Source: Tubulanus polymorphus | Lineage: Eukaryota > Nemertea > Palaeonemertea > Tubulaniformes > Tubulanidae | Assembly: GCF_964204645.1 (NCBI RefSeq) | Contig: NC_134025.1 | Span: forward strand, 31,712,001-31,776,000 | Reading direction: 5' to 3' | DNA length: 64,000 bases | Shown here: in pieces, positions 28,801 to 40,224 of the stretch | How the letters are laid out: every line of letters starts with the position of its first letter | Numbering within the stretch: position 1 is the stretch's first letter | Program-made: the position numbers and the translations under genes | Notes under the pieces: model-generated | Database searches by the model: none | What the model was told of the DNA's origin: nothing | The model's input: the letters and a program-made list of their open reading frames with translations, nothing else

Positions 28801-29340
28801 TTCTAACAATGGCGGAATGTGAGGCTGTTTATCTTCAATTTGAAAATAATTCTTATAACATTCAGGATCGAAGATATGAATAACTGTTTTATCAGGTAAA
28901 GTTTCTCGAACGACGGCACCAAACTGTCTCTTATAATCTAACAATGCTTCGTGATACGTCTCTGGTCTCCACTTAGCTGTAATTACAAATATAACAACAA
29001 TCATAGCATCTCAATTCCTCTCCCCCCCGAGCGAGTGTCAACTCTACAGCCCTCCCCCCTCCCCCCTCCCCCCTCCCTCCTATATACAGTCTGATTACTT
29101 ACCAAAGGGTCCTCTAAAATAAAGAGCTGATCCGAAGAGTGGAAATGGTTTCGGTCCTGGTATCTGATCGAATGATTTCACATGAGGACGTGGGGAAAAC
29201 CCGGCGGATGAGGCTGCATCATCGTCGACCACGCCGCTGTTGCTGTAACATGTTGTCGCTATAGAGAAGTTTAATTGTTGTAGTTCTCGGGAGCTACAGT
29301 GTATAGAACCAGTTCTTCTTATAAACAACATTATCAGCAA
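25834..29340 (-). CDS. Mitochondrial-clan cytochrome P450 (CYP10/24/27/44-like)
   Basis: Minus-strand exons are 29340-29103, 28976-28748, 28671-28481, 28165-27970, 27714-27540, 27117-26954, 26872-26794, 26581-26422 and 25988-25834. They sum to 1587 nt, or 528 aa, normal for a P450. The N-terminus is basic with hydroxylated residues (FIRRTGSIHCSSREL), fitting a mitochondrial presequence, then the proline hinge IPGPKPFPLFGS. Other landmarks are W-R-L-R-S (EEWYRLRSAVQKLLMRP), I-helix FGDGLST|T, K-helix E395-SF-R398, LPERW, and the haem loop PFGHGVRMCVGRRFAEQ with thiolate Cys476. The MRP after the C-helix and GRRFAEQ are typical of the mitochondrial clan, which takes electrons from adrenodoxin. 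The substrate cannot be told. It is divergent from the cathepsin gene. Introns 3, 4 and 5 carry arrays starting at their donors. Confidence 0.95.
26632..26700 (+). repeat. CTCATAGTGGAAC short tandem repeat
   Basis: CCTCATAGTGGAA repeats five to six times in P450 intron 7. Confidence 0.8.
27165..27530 (+). repeat. Minisatellite filling P450 intron 5
   Basis: GGCCCTCTCTCTCAGGGGAC followed by CGGGCTGAGAAAGAAGAGA repeats, then a shorter CTCAGGGCACCGGGTGAGAG form. The array stops about 10 nt from the donor at 27539. Confidence 0.92.
27780..27968 (+). repeat. Donor-anchored repeat in P450 intron 4
   Basis: TGAGTATTACAATGTAGGCT followed by TAC repeats about five times. It grades into TACTGACTATTAGTGAGTAT next to the donor, so the donor string GTCAGTAATAC is itself duplicated. 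Confidence 0.88.
28150..28276 (+). repeat. 37-bp repeat duplicating the P450 exon 4 acceptor
   Basis: CATGTCATAGCAGCAGCTAC followed by AATATAATCATACAATA starts at 28150, 28187, 28224 and (partial) 28261. On the minus strand each full unit is a branch/AT tract, TTGTAG and the first 16 exon bases CTGCTGCTATGACATG. The functional acceptor is at 28165; copies sit at 28202 and 28239. Confidence 0.93.
28270..28472 (+). repeat. AGGAAGGGGATTGTCTGAGG minisatellite
   Basis: About eight ~26-bp units fill the rest of P450 intron 3, ending about 8 nt from its donor (28480). Confidence 0.9.
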
Positions 29341-29813
29341 CTGACTGAAATTAAATATGTATCATCAATAAAATATAAATTGAATTGACACTGGTCCTAC
29401 TGACTGGCATGCGAGGGGGGATTTGGATTGTCTGGAATTAATTTTCACCTATTTGGACACTTTGAATCTCTGTCACTGGCTCAACGTCTAACACAAGTCG
29501 GAACTGATGGAAGGAAGGCTCAAGGTTAAGGACTGTTGTATATTTTTGCCATGTGATTAAGAAAGGAAGAGGCGACTTTTGTAACTTGGGTTTTACCCGA
29601 ACGGTGAACTCTAAAACATGGTCTCGGACTCTTATGTGGACGAATATAATTTTTTTCATTTATTTAATAGATAATTATCATCTATAGATAATTATCATCT
29701 ATTATAAATCGGTTTTTAGAGATTTTAATTACTGAAATATTTCGTTCTATATGCGTAAAATCACGTGATAATCCTGTCCGCAATTTAGTGATACCCAGCA
29801 GTAAAACCATCAC
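29341..29813. promoter_or_regulatory. Shared upstream region of divergent P450 and cathepsin F genes
   Basis: The two start codons face away from each other across 473 bp, so both promoters must lie here or overlap. Near 29668-29704 the AT-rich string TAGATAATTATCATCTA is directly repeated and self-complementary. No TATA box or initiator can be assigned with confidence. Confidence 0.5.
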
Positions 29814-32800
29814 ATGATAAACAAAATGGCGGTGACTGCGATGAGATTGTTATTGTTGGGTTTGTGTGGTATATTAGGTGTTTGGGCGACTGGTTCACCC
29901 GAACCTGTCTCTACCAATGATCTCGATGTTGCGAATGTTGCTAAGTTTGCGCTGAATGAAATTGATCAACGAACGAACTCTAATTACCGCTCCAGAGTCA
30001 AACAGATTGTGTCAGCTAAACGACAGGTAGGTGACGACAGTCCTTCTTATTACCGAACGAGATGACGGAGATGACGTAGTTTACCGAGATCAACAGAGAT
30101 GACATGAAATATAACATATTTATTTATTCCTTCTTATCGATTTTAACACATGAAATCATGTTATATCAGTAATCGCTCCATAATTAGTTTGAAATGTCTT
30201 TTCATGGCTCGGTTGGAGTGCAAACAGAATGTGACCTGCTGCAGACCTAACCCCATACACCAATAAGAGTTCTTATTAAATTTGTAAACATAATAATTGT
30301 GAGTTGTATTCTGATTTATTTACAGCTGGTGAATGGATTCAATTGGTTTATCACATTCGACAAAGAGAAAACAAATTGTTTGATCACTGATGATTTGAAA
30401 CTCCTCAAGAACTGTATTCCTAATGGACCTGTAAGTGTTTAAACCCCTCACATACACCTCACATACACCTCATATACCCCTCACATACCCCTCACATACC
30501 CCTCACATACCCCTCACATACACCTCATATACCCCTCACATACCCCTCACATACACCTCACATACACCTCACGTACACATCACATACACCTCACATACAC
30601 ATCACATACACCTCACATACACCCCCACATACCCCTCACATACACCTCACATACCCCTCACGTACCCCTCACATACACCTCACATACACCTCACAGTTTC
30701 TGAGTGTCTATATTTCTATATTTACAGGTCGCTCGCTGTGACATTAAAGTCTATTCCACATTTCACAATGAATACACTTTGAATCAGTATAAATGTAATT
30801 CACCCGGTTCGCTGTTAGGTGGCATTACTGAGGAAGATATTGAAGATCCATTGGTTAAGAAAGCTGCGGAGTTTGCTACCGTTCAGGCGAATAATGCCGT
30901 TAATAGTTTATTCTTTCATAAACTAGTAACAGTTAAATCAGTTACAAAACAGGTAACAATTCATTCAAATATGTTTGAATTACTTTCTATGAATGATGAT
31001 AGAATTGTATCGTATCGTATCGTATCGTATCGTATTGTATTTTATTGTTTTTCAGGTTGTCGCTGGATTGAAATATAAAATCAAATTTACAATCGGTGAA
31101 ACTGAATGTAGGAAAAACAGGAATCAATTGAATCATTGTCCATTGACTAATAATGCTGGGGTAAGAGTTCATGTCACCTCGGGACAGTTATAATACAGTC
31201 ATAGCTTTAGATAAAACACCAGTCTTAGTCCATCTAAGTTCTGCAGCCGATCTAACATGTAAAAACTGATCTTAAGATTTAACTGTTGATAAATATCAAT
31301 ATGAATGTGTATTTGTAGAAAGTTCATGCGATGGATTGCGAAGCAGTTGTTATATTTAAAGCGTGGGAAACTCCTCAATACACAATGGATAAACCGGTCG
31401 AATGTAAAGATGTTGAAGGTGGAATTCAACTTAGAAAGAAGAGAAGTTTAACCGTTAATATGGACCAGGTAATCATTCTAATAATTCATAATGTAAATAT
31501 TCTAATTAATGGAACATCGCGCTAAATATGAATACATGTATTTTAGGAATCGAAAGATGAAATTTCACATAAAATTCTCTTCAAAGATTTCAAGGCTCGA
31601 TATAACAAGGTTTATAAATCTTCTCAAGGTTTGTTTCTAGTTTCAAAAGTTGTTTTTATTTGAGTGATTTTCACTGTTTGATATCGTGTTTGTGTTTGTA
31701 TATGAATAGAGGAAGCAGATCGTTACGCCATCTTTAGGAAGAATATGGAAACAGTTCGTGTATTACAGGCTACAGAGAGGGGTTCAGGCCGATATGGCGC
31801 CACTCAATTTGCCGATTTATCAGGTGATTATCATTCACATGATTTCAGTCTCTTATCAGTTTTAAATGTGCCTCAAACTGATAAGAATCAAGTGTTTTTT
31901 CGAGATAAATCGTTTTAGTACAAATGCACTGATTGTGATTTTAACAGAGGAAGAATTTCGCAAGAATTATTTGAGTCCAGTTTGGAAGAAAGATGACAGT
32001 TTACCCCGAGCTAAAATCCCGAACGCAGCGCCCCCTCCATCATTTGATTGGAGAAAATCTGGTGCGGTAACTGAAGTTAAAAACCAGGTATGAAAACTAA
32101 ACAATACAATGTAACAATTTCTCATAGTGTAATAAATGTGTGAATACAATGTAATGATTATATTGTTGAAGGGATCATGTGGATCTTGTTGGGCGTTTTC
32201 TACGACTGGTAATATTGAAGGTCAATGGTTTATCAAAAAGAAACAGTTGGTTTCACTGTCAGAACAAGAGTTAGTCGATTGTGACAAGGTGGATCAGGGC
32301 TGTGGAGGTGGACTTCCATCTAACGCTTATAAAGAGATCATCCGTCTTGGTGAGTGTGGATAGAGTGTCCTGGAGGGTGGATAGAGTGTCCTTGAGGGTG
32401 GATAGAGTGTCCTGGAGTGTGGATAGAGTGTCCTGATGTGGATAGAGTGTCCTGGAGGGTGGATGGATAGAGTGTCCAGAAGGGTGGATAGAGTGTCCTG
32501 GAGGGTGGATAAAGTGTCCAGGAGGGTGGATAGAATGTCCTGGAGGGTGGATAGAGTATCCTGGAGGGTGGATAGAGTGTCCAGGAGGATGGATAAAGTG
32601 TCCAGAAGGGTGGATGGATAGAGTATCCTGGAGGGTGGATAAAGTGTCCAGAAGGGTGGATAGAGTGTCCAGGAGGATGAATAAAGTGTCCAGGAGGGTG
32701 GATGGATAGAGTGTCCTGGAGGGTGGATGGATAGTGTCCTGAAGTGGATAAAGTGTCCAGGAGGGTGGATAGAGTGTCCTGAAGTGGATAGAGTGTCCAG

Positions 32801-33923
32801 GAGGGTGGATAGAGTGTCCTGAAGTGGATAAAGTGTCCAGGAGGGTGGATAGAGTGTCCTGAAGTGGATAAAGTGTCCAGGAGGGTGGATAGAGTGTCCT
32901 GAAGTGGATAAAGTGTCCAGGAGGGTGGATAGAGTGTCCTGAAGTGGATAGAGTGTCCAGGAGGGTGGATAGAGTGTCCTGAAGTGGATAAAGTGTCCAG
33001 GAGGGTGGATAGAGTGTCCTGAAGTGGATAAAGTGTCCAGGAGGGTGGATAGAGTGTCCTGAAGTGGATAAAGTGTCCAGGAGGGTGGATAGAGTGTCCT
33101 GAAGTGGATAGAGTGTCCAGGAAGGTGGATAGAGTGTCCTGAAGTGGATAAAGTGTCCAGGAGGGTGGATAGAGTGTCCTGGAGTTCAGATTTCGTCATA
33201 TTCATAAATTTATTGCTGTTCCTTTCATTAATGTGTATTTAATGATAAACAGGTGGTTTGGAAGGTGAAAGTGATTATCCTTATCGAGGCAGTAATGATA
33301 AATGTACGTTGGATCGCAGTAAAATCAAAGTGTTTATAAATGGCTCAGTTTCGATATCTAAAGATGAGACAATGATGGCCGCCTGGTTGGCTCAAAACGG
33401 TCCGATATCTATCGGTATCAATGCATTCGCTATGCAGGTAAAATAGGTCGAATTTGTTTCTTTCTCAGATTTCTATTTATCTCTGAAATTATTGAATCTA
33501 ATGTTTGTTTGTTTTGTAGTTTTATTTCGGAGGGATTTCAAATCCATGGAAAGTTTTCTGTAACCCGGCGAAATTAGATCACGGCGTTTTAATTGTGGGA
33601 TACGGCGTCAGTAAGTAAAACTCATTGTTGTAAAACTCATTGCTGTAAAACTCATTGTTGTAAAACTCATTGCTGTAAAACTCATTGTTGTAAAACTCAT
33701 TGCTGTAAAACTCATTGTTGTAAAACTCATTGTTGTAAAACTCATTGTCATTCAACTGATAATTATGTTGTTATTTTCACTATTTGTAGAAGGTACTGAA
33801 CCGTTTTGGATAGTAAAGAACTCTTGGGGTCCGAGCTGGGGTGAACAAGGTTACTATCTGGTGTACAGAGGAGATGGAGCTTGTGGATTGAATACAATGT
33901 GTACATCAGCTGTCGTTAATTAA
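29814..33923 (+). CDS. CTSF-like: Cathepsin F-like cysteine protease with two N-terminal cystatin domains
   Basis: Exons are 29814-30026, 30326-30430, 30728-30952, 31056-31160, 31319-31468, 31547-31628, 31710-31823, 31948-32087, 32172-32349, 33253-33437, 33520-33610 and 33790-33923: 1722 nt, 573 aa. It has a signal peptide ([19 protein letters not shown]), cystatin-like domain 1 with loop QLVNGFNWF, and domain 2 with the classic QVVAGLKYK. An I29 propeptide of cathepsin F type follows ([16 protein letters not shown]). The papain domain has Gln378, Cys384 (GSCGSCWAF), His520 ([11 protein letters not shown]) and Asn540 (IVKNSWG), so the enzyme looks active. Expected role: lysosomal or secreted proteolysis, with cystatin modules as inhibitor or sorting domains. 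Human cathepsin F has one such domain; here there are two. Start is Met1 (29814) or Met5 (29826). Confidence 0.96.
30436..30695 (+). repeat. CCTCACATACAC repeat in cathepsin intron 2
   Basis: 12-bp CCTCACATACCC/CCTCACATACAC units start about 13 nt after the donor GTAAGT at 30431 and fill almost the whole intron. Confidence 0.92.
31004..31040 (+). repeat. CGTATCGTAT repeat near acceptor of cathepsin intron 3
   Basis: Pentameric TCGTA units directly precede the polypyrimidine tract of exon 4. Confidence 0.85.
32350..33185 (+). repeat. GTGGATAGAGTGTCC minisatellite (17/40-bp) in cathepsin intron 9
   Basis: Units GGAGGGTGGATAGAGTGTCC alternate with TGAAGTGGATAAAGTGTCC for 830 bp, starting within a few nt of the donor GTGAGTGTGGATAGAGTGTC. 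The spurious minus-strand ORF across it is a repeat artefact. Confidence 0.93.
33611..33750 (+). repeat. GTAAAACTCATTGTTG 16-bp repeat starting at a donor
   Basis: About nine units begin at the exon 11 donor itself (GTAAGTAAAACTCATTG). The unit's GTAAAA echoes the splice site. Confidence 0.92.
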
Positions 33924-34885
33924 ACAACAGTAATTAACAGTTACTTATAATTAAACAGTAGTAATTAACATTTATAGCAGTAATTAACAGTTACTTATAA
34001 CTGACACGATGTTAATTAAGCAGCAATATTTAACATTTACCGGTACTTGAATTTGCTGAATCAAGTTTAAAGTTCAAATTGAAACAGATTTCAGGGATAC
34101 AAATTTTCGATATATTTTCATATTGATTTTAGAATGTATTGTGTACAGAATGATATTGTATTTGATTAATATATGATTTTACACGCGTGATGTAAACAGA
34201 TTTATGTATATAATTGATATATTTGAAATGATTTGATAATAAATTTCTACTGAAGGTTGCAATAAAAATATTCATCAGTTCTCTGTCATTTAGCTTCCAT
34301 TTGTTCTTGCTTTCCAACTAGTGAAGAGACTCCTAGTTTACTATAGAGAATGTAGACTATTATTTCAACTTCTAATGGTAAAAGCAGAAAAGTGGTGAAA
34401 ATATTCTGCGGGTTCCTCATTAAACACAGATGCCATTGGACAAAATACGGATATTTCCGGGAGACAGTTTATGGATGGCGGTTCGGGTTCTAGTGAATTG
34501 CGGATAGATTTTATATTAAAATCTTTAAGCATTATATTAGTTCTGAAGCCCTTAAAGGCCTGATAAAAAATTGCGTTTCGGGTGAGTGAGGAGCTAAATT
34601 CTGCGATGCCGTACCCGCACATAATCTAGAATAAACGTGAGGCGGCGTAAAAATATTCAATGCCAATGCACATACTCGAGAATGCATAATCAATTCAAAT
34701 TAATTACTTTATTGATGGCAGTGTCGATGCAATAGAAAGGAGATTTCTACAATCAAATATGCTTGAAATAAGTTTTAAGAGAGGATTATTGGAAATAGAA
34801 GATAAAAAGTCCCAATAAAAGAAACAATCCTAGACCAGCTGGTGGCGCCACCAAATACCTCCACACTGAATTCCACACACTAATC
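33924..34885. other. Cathepsin F to CCT8 intergenic region
   Basis: AT-rich. Possible poly(A) signals AATAAA lie near 34240 and 34260 for the cathepsin gene. 34365-34622 has a short minus-strand ORF without family resemblance. The CCT8 promoter should lie at the right end. Confidence 0.5.
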
Positions 34886-37800
34886 ATGGCGTTGCACGTT
34901 CCTCGACCTCCCGGCTTCACTTCTATGCTGAAGGATGGCGCTAAGGTTAGTATTTATTCTTGATCAATCGTGTTTATTTAATAGTTTAAACTGAGATTGT
35001 TCGAATGTGATTTGAGTTGAATTCTGGAAGCTGTAACTGTAAAAACTACTGTCGAAACTAAAACTCTCGTCTCGGAAACATCTAGAAACGCTCACTTGCC
35101 ACAGCTGGCTACTGCTTGACTATGATTAATCCTAATTAGAATGATTTATGGATTCTTATCTAATGGAGGGAGGTCTGCAGTTAGGGAGTACAGGTCCTAC
35201 AGCCACTGGATGAGACTGGGTACTCACTCTGAGTCTGAGTGGTCGGTGGGTTTGTTGATTATTTCCATTAATATCTAACTTAATGAATTTTGTTGTTTAT
35301 TTCAGAGTTTTAAAGGTTTGGAAGAAGCCGTTTACAGAAACATTGAAGCTTGTAAAGAACTCGCCAAAACAACACGTTCAGCTTATGGTCCTAATGGTAT
35401 GTATCGGATTCAAACCCGGGACCTTCTCTCAACTAAACCTCTTACTATAAACTACTTTTCCCCGTTTTATTTCAGGGCAGAATAAAATGGTTATCAATCA
35501 TTTAGAGAAATTATTCGTTACGAATGACGCTGCAACAATACTACGTGAATTAGAGGTTCGTAGTCATGGTGATGATTATAGGTCGGATATATCGGTAATG
35601 ATATTAATAATGATGAAATGTTACATCGTTAGGTCCAGCATCCCGCTGCTAAGATGATAGTTCTAGCCTCTCAGCAGCAGGAACAGGAATGCGGAGATGG
35701 TACGAACTTTGTTCTGGTATTTGCCGGAGCTCTATTAGAACGAGCTGAAGAATTATTAAGGATGGGTTTATCGGTAACTGAAGTCATCGATGGTTACGAA
35801 ATAGCTTGTAAGAAAGCTCTAGAATTCTTAGCAGGTAAATTCACTAACCTAAAAATACCTTCCTCACTTGCCACAGATTGCCTCTGATTATTTCCGACTC
35901 CACGTGACCTTCCGACTCCATGTGACCTTCCTACTCCAACCCATGTGATCAGGGGCAGGCGTTGAATCTACAGTCTGTGCGAGATGATGAATGTGATTGT
36001 TTGTTTTTATAGATTTAGTTGTCGGTAAAGTCGATGATTTGAAGAATAAATCTCTAGTGAAGAAACTGATTAAAACATCAGTGATGAGCAAACAATACGG
36101 GAATGAGGAATTTCTTTCTGATATTCTTGTAGACGCTTGCTGTAAGTAATAAATACTCACTTTATATTGATTCAACTAACATTCGATTGATTGATTGATT
36201 GATTGATTGATTAATTGATTGTATTTGTTTTTCAGTGTCTGCTTTACCTGAGAAAACAATGTTTAATGTTGACCATATCAGAGTGTCGAAGATACTGGTA
36301 AGTTGATCATCCTAACCTCCTCATTTTCCTCCTCCTCTGCTCTGTTTTCCTCCTCTACCCTACCCTCGTTGTAACTCACACAGTAACTGTTGTCTATTGA
36401 TTGTAGGGTTCTGGAATACACAGTAGTTCTATCATTCATGGTATGGTTTTTAAACGACAAGTTGAAGGAAATGTGAATAAAGCTGAACATTGTAAAATAG
36501 CTGTGTTTACGTGCCCTGTAGATACCATACAAACTGAAACGAAGGTACGTATGTCATTTCACATACCTCACATACACTACTCTCACATACACTTTCAGAT
36601 GATTGATATTAAATGGTTTATATTTACAGGGAACTGTTCTTATCAAAACAGCTCAAGAATTGATGGATTTCAGCAAAGGAGAAGAGAATCTTATGGAAGA
36701 GGTAAATAATTACTCAATAGAGGGCAGTACGGTGCTGGTTTATGCGTAGGGGGCAGCACGTGCTATTGATATATTTTATTGTATATATTTTCAGCAAATC
36801 AAATCAATAGCTGATGCTGGTTGTAAAGTGATAGTATCCGGAGGTAAAGTCGGAGAATTAGCTTTACATTACGCCAATAAATATAATCTATTGGTCGTTC
36901 GTCTTCTGTCGAAGTTTGATTTACGGAGATTGTGTAAAGCTATTAGCGCTACACCTCTACCTAGACTTGTGAGTAACCCCTACCTCTAACCTAATCATTA
37001 AAATGATTAAACAGCCTCCATCTCTAAACCTACCCACCCTATTATTGTTTTCAGACAGCGCCGACTGCTGAAGAGGCCGGTCATTGCGATTATGTAGCTA
37101 TAGAAGAAATAGGTGAAACTCCAGTAATTATATTTAAACAAGAGAAAGAAGAGAGCGCTGTATCTACAATAGTTATACGTGGTTCTACTGATAATATCAT
37201 GGATGATATTGAAAGAGCTGTTGATGATGGGGTCAATACATTTAAAACTATCACTAAGGTTTGTAAAGATATCGGACCCCTCTCGAGGGCAGTCTGCTGG
37301 ACATGAGTTACCCGTGACTCCTCGTGGGCAGTCTGCTGGACATGAGTTACCCGTGACTCCTCGTGGGCAGTCTGCTGGACATGAGTTACCTGTGACTCCT
37401 CGTGGGCAGTCTGCTGGACATGAGTTACCCATGACTCCTGGTGGGCAGTCTGCTGGACATGAGTTACCTGTGACTCCTCGTGGGCAGTCTGCTGGACATG
37501 AGTTACCGGTGACTCCTCGTGGGCAGTCTGCTGGACATGAGTTACCCACGACTGGGCAATCAGTGTGAGTTAATGGTTAACTGTATTTATATTTGAAAGG
37601 ATGGCCGATATATTCCCGGTGCTGGAGCGACTGAGATTGAATTAGCTAAACGTATCGCATCATACGGTGAAACCTGCGCAGGTTTAGAACAATACGCGAT
37701 ACAGAAATTCTCCGAGGCTTTCGAAGAAATTCCTAGAGCTTTAGCTGAAAATGCAGGAGTGAAGGTAGGAACCGCGGGTTAAAGTTAAACGCAACCCCCC

Positions 37801-38267
37801 TTAGGGTCTAGTATAAACCAGGTTGATTTGTATTGTTTCAGAGCAATGAACTCGTTTCTAAGATGTATTCCGCTCATCACGAAGGCAACGCAAATATGGG
37901 ATTCGATATTGAGGTATGAGATACTACTACCGTAAACCTTCTATTGAATAGAGCTGTAAATATTCTAATAATATATATGTATTTGCAGGCTGAAGGAACT
38001 GGATTATTAGACGCGGTCAAATCTGATATCCTAGAATTATACATCACCAAATATTGGGGAATTAAATTTGCATCGGCTGCAGCTAATACAGTACTGAGAG
38101 TTGATCAGGTAAAAATAGATACCCTCCCACCACCAACTGAGCACCTTCCCCTGATTTATGATGACATGTTCACCCTCCCCTGGATTGTTTTTGTATTTTA
38201 GATAATCATGGCTAAAGCCGCTGGAGGGCCGAAACCGAAGGAAAACAAGAACTGGGATGATGACTAA
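34886..38267 (+). CDS. CCT8: T-complex protein 1 subunit theta (CCT8)
   Basis: Exons are 34886-34945, 35306-35396, 35476-35555, 35633-35834, 36013-36141, 36236-36297, 36407-36544, 36630-36701, 36795-36968, 37055-37258, 37600-37764, 37842-37913, 37989-38108 and 38202-38267: 1635 nt, 544 aa (human about 548). Group II chaperonin features: GPNG and NDAATIL near residues 48-73, nucleotide-binding GDGTN (98-102), GAGATEIELAK (411 onward). The C-terminus RVDQIIMAKAAGGPKP and NWDDD are diagnostic of the theta subunit. Role: one of eight subunits of the cytosolic TRiC/CCT ring that folds actin, tubulin and many WD-repeat proteins using ATP. The ATPase motifs are intact. Intron 10 carries a 39-bp minisatellite close to its donor. 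Confidence 0.98.
37285..37562 (+). repeat. 39-bp minisatellite in CCT8 intron 10
   Basis: CTCGTGGGCAGTCTGCTGGA followed by CATGAGTTACCCGTGACTC repeats seven times, beginning about 28 nt after the donor at 37259. Confidence 0.93.
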
Positions 38268-38659
38268 ACTAGAGTCTTCATGGTCACAGTGAACGAGCAC
38301 GCCACCTAGCGAACAAATATTGAATTATATTCCAACCATAATGTGCTAATTAGTGTGTTAATTTGATAATTGGTTAATGAATTTTGGTTGCTCTAATATA
38401 AAACAGTGTCTTCATTCTGTGCTTCACTAAAATCTTTTTTTTAGTAAATAAAAATCTTGTCAAAGCAGGAATAATGAGTTTATAGTAGGAATGTAACCCC
38501 CTAGTGGAGGTTTCCAACACTACCCTGAGAGATTTACCATGGCTTGTGGCAAGTCTTTGCGCTACCTTGATTTGTGTATGGTGTGAATATCTTCGGTAAT
38601 AAAATTCAATTTGCTCCGAGTCTTTCTGTGGCATGTGAGTCAACCGTTTTACCGACATT

Positions 38660-39080
38660 CGCTGAGTAAAAAGTTCTATTAAAAGTAGCTCGATAATCGT
38701 TTTAAAAAGCAAATTCCCCTAAAATAAAGTTTTAAATTGATCCAATTGATCGTTTTGAACAAACTATCGGTAGTGATGATTGCAATTTGACTCGATATTC
38801 CTCACATGCCGCAGTAGATCTCAACCGTTCAGTGCTGCCTCTAGGAATAAAAGTTCTATTAAACGTGGCTCAAAAACCGTTTTAAAAAGCAAATTCCCCT
38901 AAAATAAGGTTCTAAAATTGATCCAATTAATCGTTTTGAACAAACAATTGGTAACGACGATTGCTATCGATATTCCTCGCATGCCGCAGTAGAATGCGAG
39001 ATCTCAACCGTTCAGTGCTGCCCCTATGAATAACGATAGCGGAATTTCTGTGAACTAAAATGATAGCGCGTACCGCCGGA
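38660..39080 (+). mobile_element. Dispersed repeat family, copy B (internally duplicated)
   Basis: A ~190-bp segment with AAAAAGCAAATTCCCCTAAA and ATCGTTTTGAACAAAC occurs twice in tandem (about 38665-38840 and 38850-39030). The second copy is followed by GTGCTGCCCCTATGAATAAC and GATAGCGG, shared with copies A and C. Confidence 0.7.
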
Positions 39081-39339
39081 TTGGGGTACAGTGCGGACCA
39101 CGTGACGTTTATTCTGATCAGTCTCTTAAATTCTAGATTTTATTTCCATATTTTTGGGGGGGATTTACGAGTGTAGTTTCAGTGCTAGTCTAGTAGAGTC
39201 TTTCAGTCGCTAATTACATCTACGCTAATGCTTTATTCAATGAAATGTACTCGCATTTGATAAATGCTTTAAAATCTAGTTTCATTCTCAATTCATTTTA
39301 TTCCATTTTAGATTTTTTACACGTCATGATTGAAGATGC

Positions 39340-39690
39340 CCCCTAGTGGAGGATTCCGACACGATTAAACGATAGATTTATGGCGAAAACTGCCCCCTAT
39401 ATTCCATCACGACTACTGAATTTGGATACGAATATTTATTACCCTCAAAAACCATTTCCATGGTGTAAGAGATGTATGATTAAAACTGCCCCCTAGATGT
39501 GGACTCCAAAAACAATGTTACCTAGAGATTTATTCATGTAGATCAATAACGCCCCCTATTGCAGGATTCCAACACTGTAACCATGAGAAATGCATGGGGA
39601 TAAAAAGTACACCTAGCAAGGATTACGACACTACAGGATGATTGAGATTCACAAATTAGAACCGCCCCCTTGTGGTCGAAGCCAATACCA
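39340..39690 (+). repeat. Scattered monomers related to the 61-bp array
   Basis: GCCCCCTAGTGGAGGATTCC, then ACGATAGATTTATGGCG, and further diverged units (GCCCCCTAGATGTGGACTCC; GCCCCCTATTGCAGGATTCC) share the order of motifs seen at 21325-22640, about 17 kb away. Confidence 0.75.
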
Positions 39691-39949
39691 ATCCGAAACG
39701 GAAAAAAAAGAAAAAACAAAGATTGAAACTAACAAAATAATTATCATTTGTTAACAGAATAAATAATACAACAGCCTCACATGCCAGGGACAAATATTGC
39801 ACTGTTCTGCCCCCTATCGGTGAATAAAATAACCACAAACAGCAGATGCTAGCCCTGTTTTTACCCGTTTTGATATCACTTACATTTGATTGTCAGATAT
39901 TTCAAATTTATGTACATAAGATATTAATAGAACTTATAAAACAAATGAA

Positions 39950-40212
39950 GGAAAACTACACTACATTGTATAGAAAACTACACTATACATTGTATAGAAA
40001 ACTACAATACATTGTACGTGTATTAACTACAATACATTGTATGTGTATTAACTACAATACATTGTATGTGTATAAACTACAATACATTGTATGTGTATAA
40101 ACTACAATACATTGTATGTGTATAAACTACAATACATTGTACGTGTATTAACTACAATACATTGTATGTGTATAAACTACAATACATTGTATGTGTATAA
40201 ACTACACTGCTA
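39950..40212 (+). repeat. GTGTATAAACTACAATACAT minisatellite
   Basis: About ten ~25-bp units ending TGTAT lie just downstream of the 7TM-pseudokinase stop codon (40225, minus strand). Confidence 0.9.
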
Positions 40213-40224
40213 TAGTCGTGTAGT

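Larger units (their letters stand above)
38268..40224. other. Convergent intergenic region (CCT8 / 7TM-pseudokinase)
   Basis: Holds both 3' flanks and no gene. It contains monomers of the GCCCCCTAGTGGAGGATT family (38498, 39340-39640), dispersed repeat copy B and a tandem array at 39950-40210. Confidence 0.55.

Noticed and set aside
32327-33205. 292-codon minus-strand frame
   Set aside because: Minisatellite in cathepsin intron 9.
34365-34622. 85-codon minus-strand ORF between cathepsin F and CCT8
   Set aside because: No homology, no splice partners and no repeat-family match that I could recognise.
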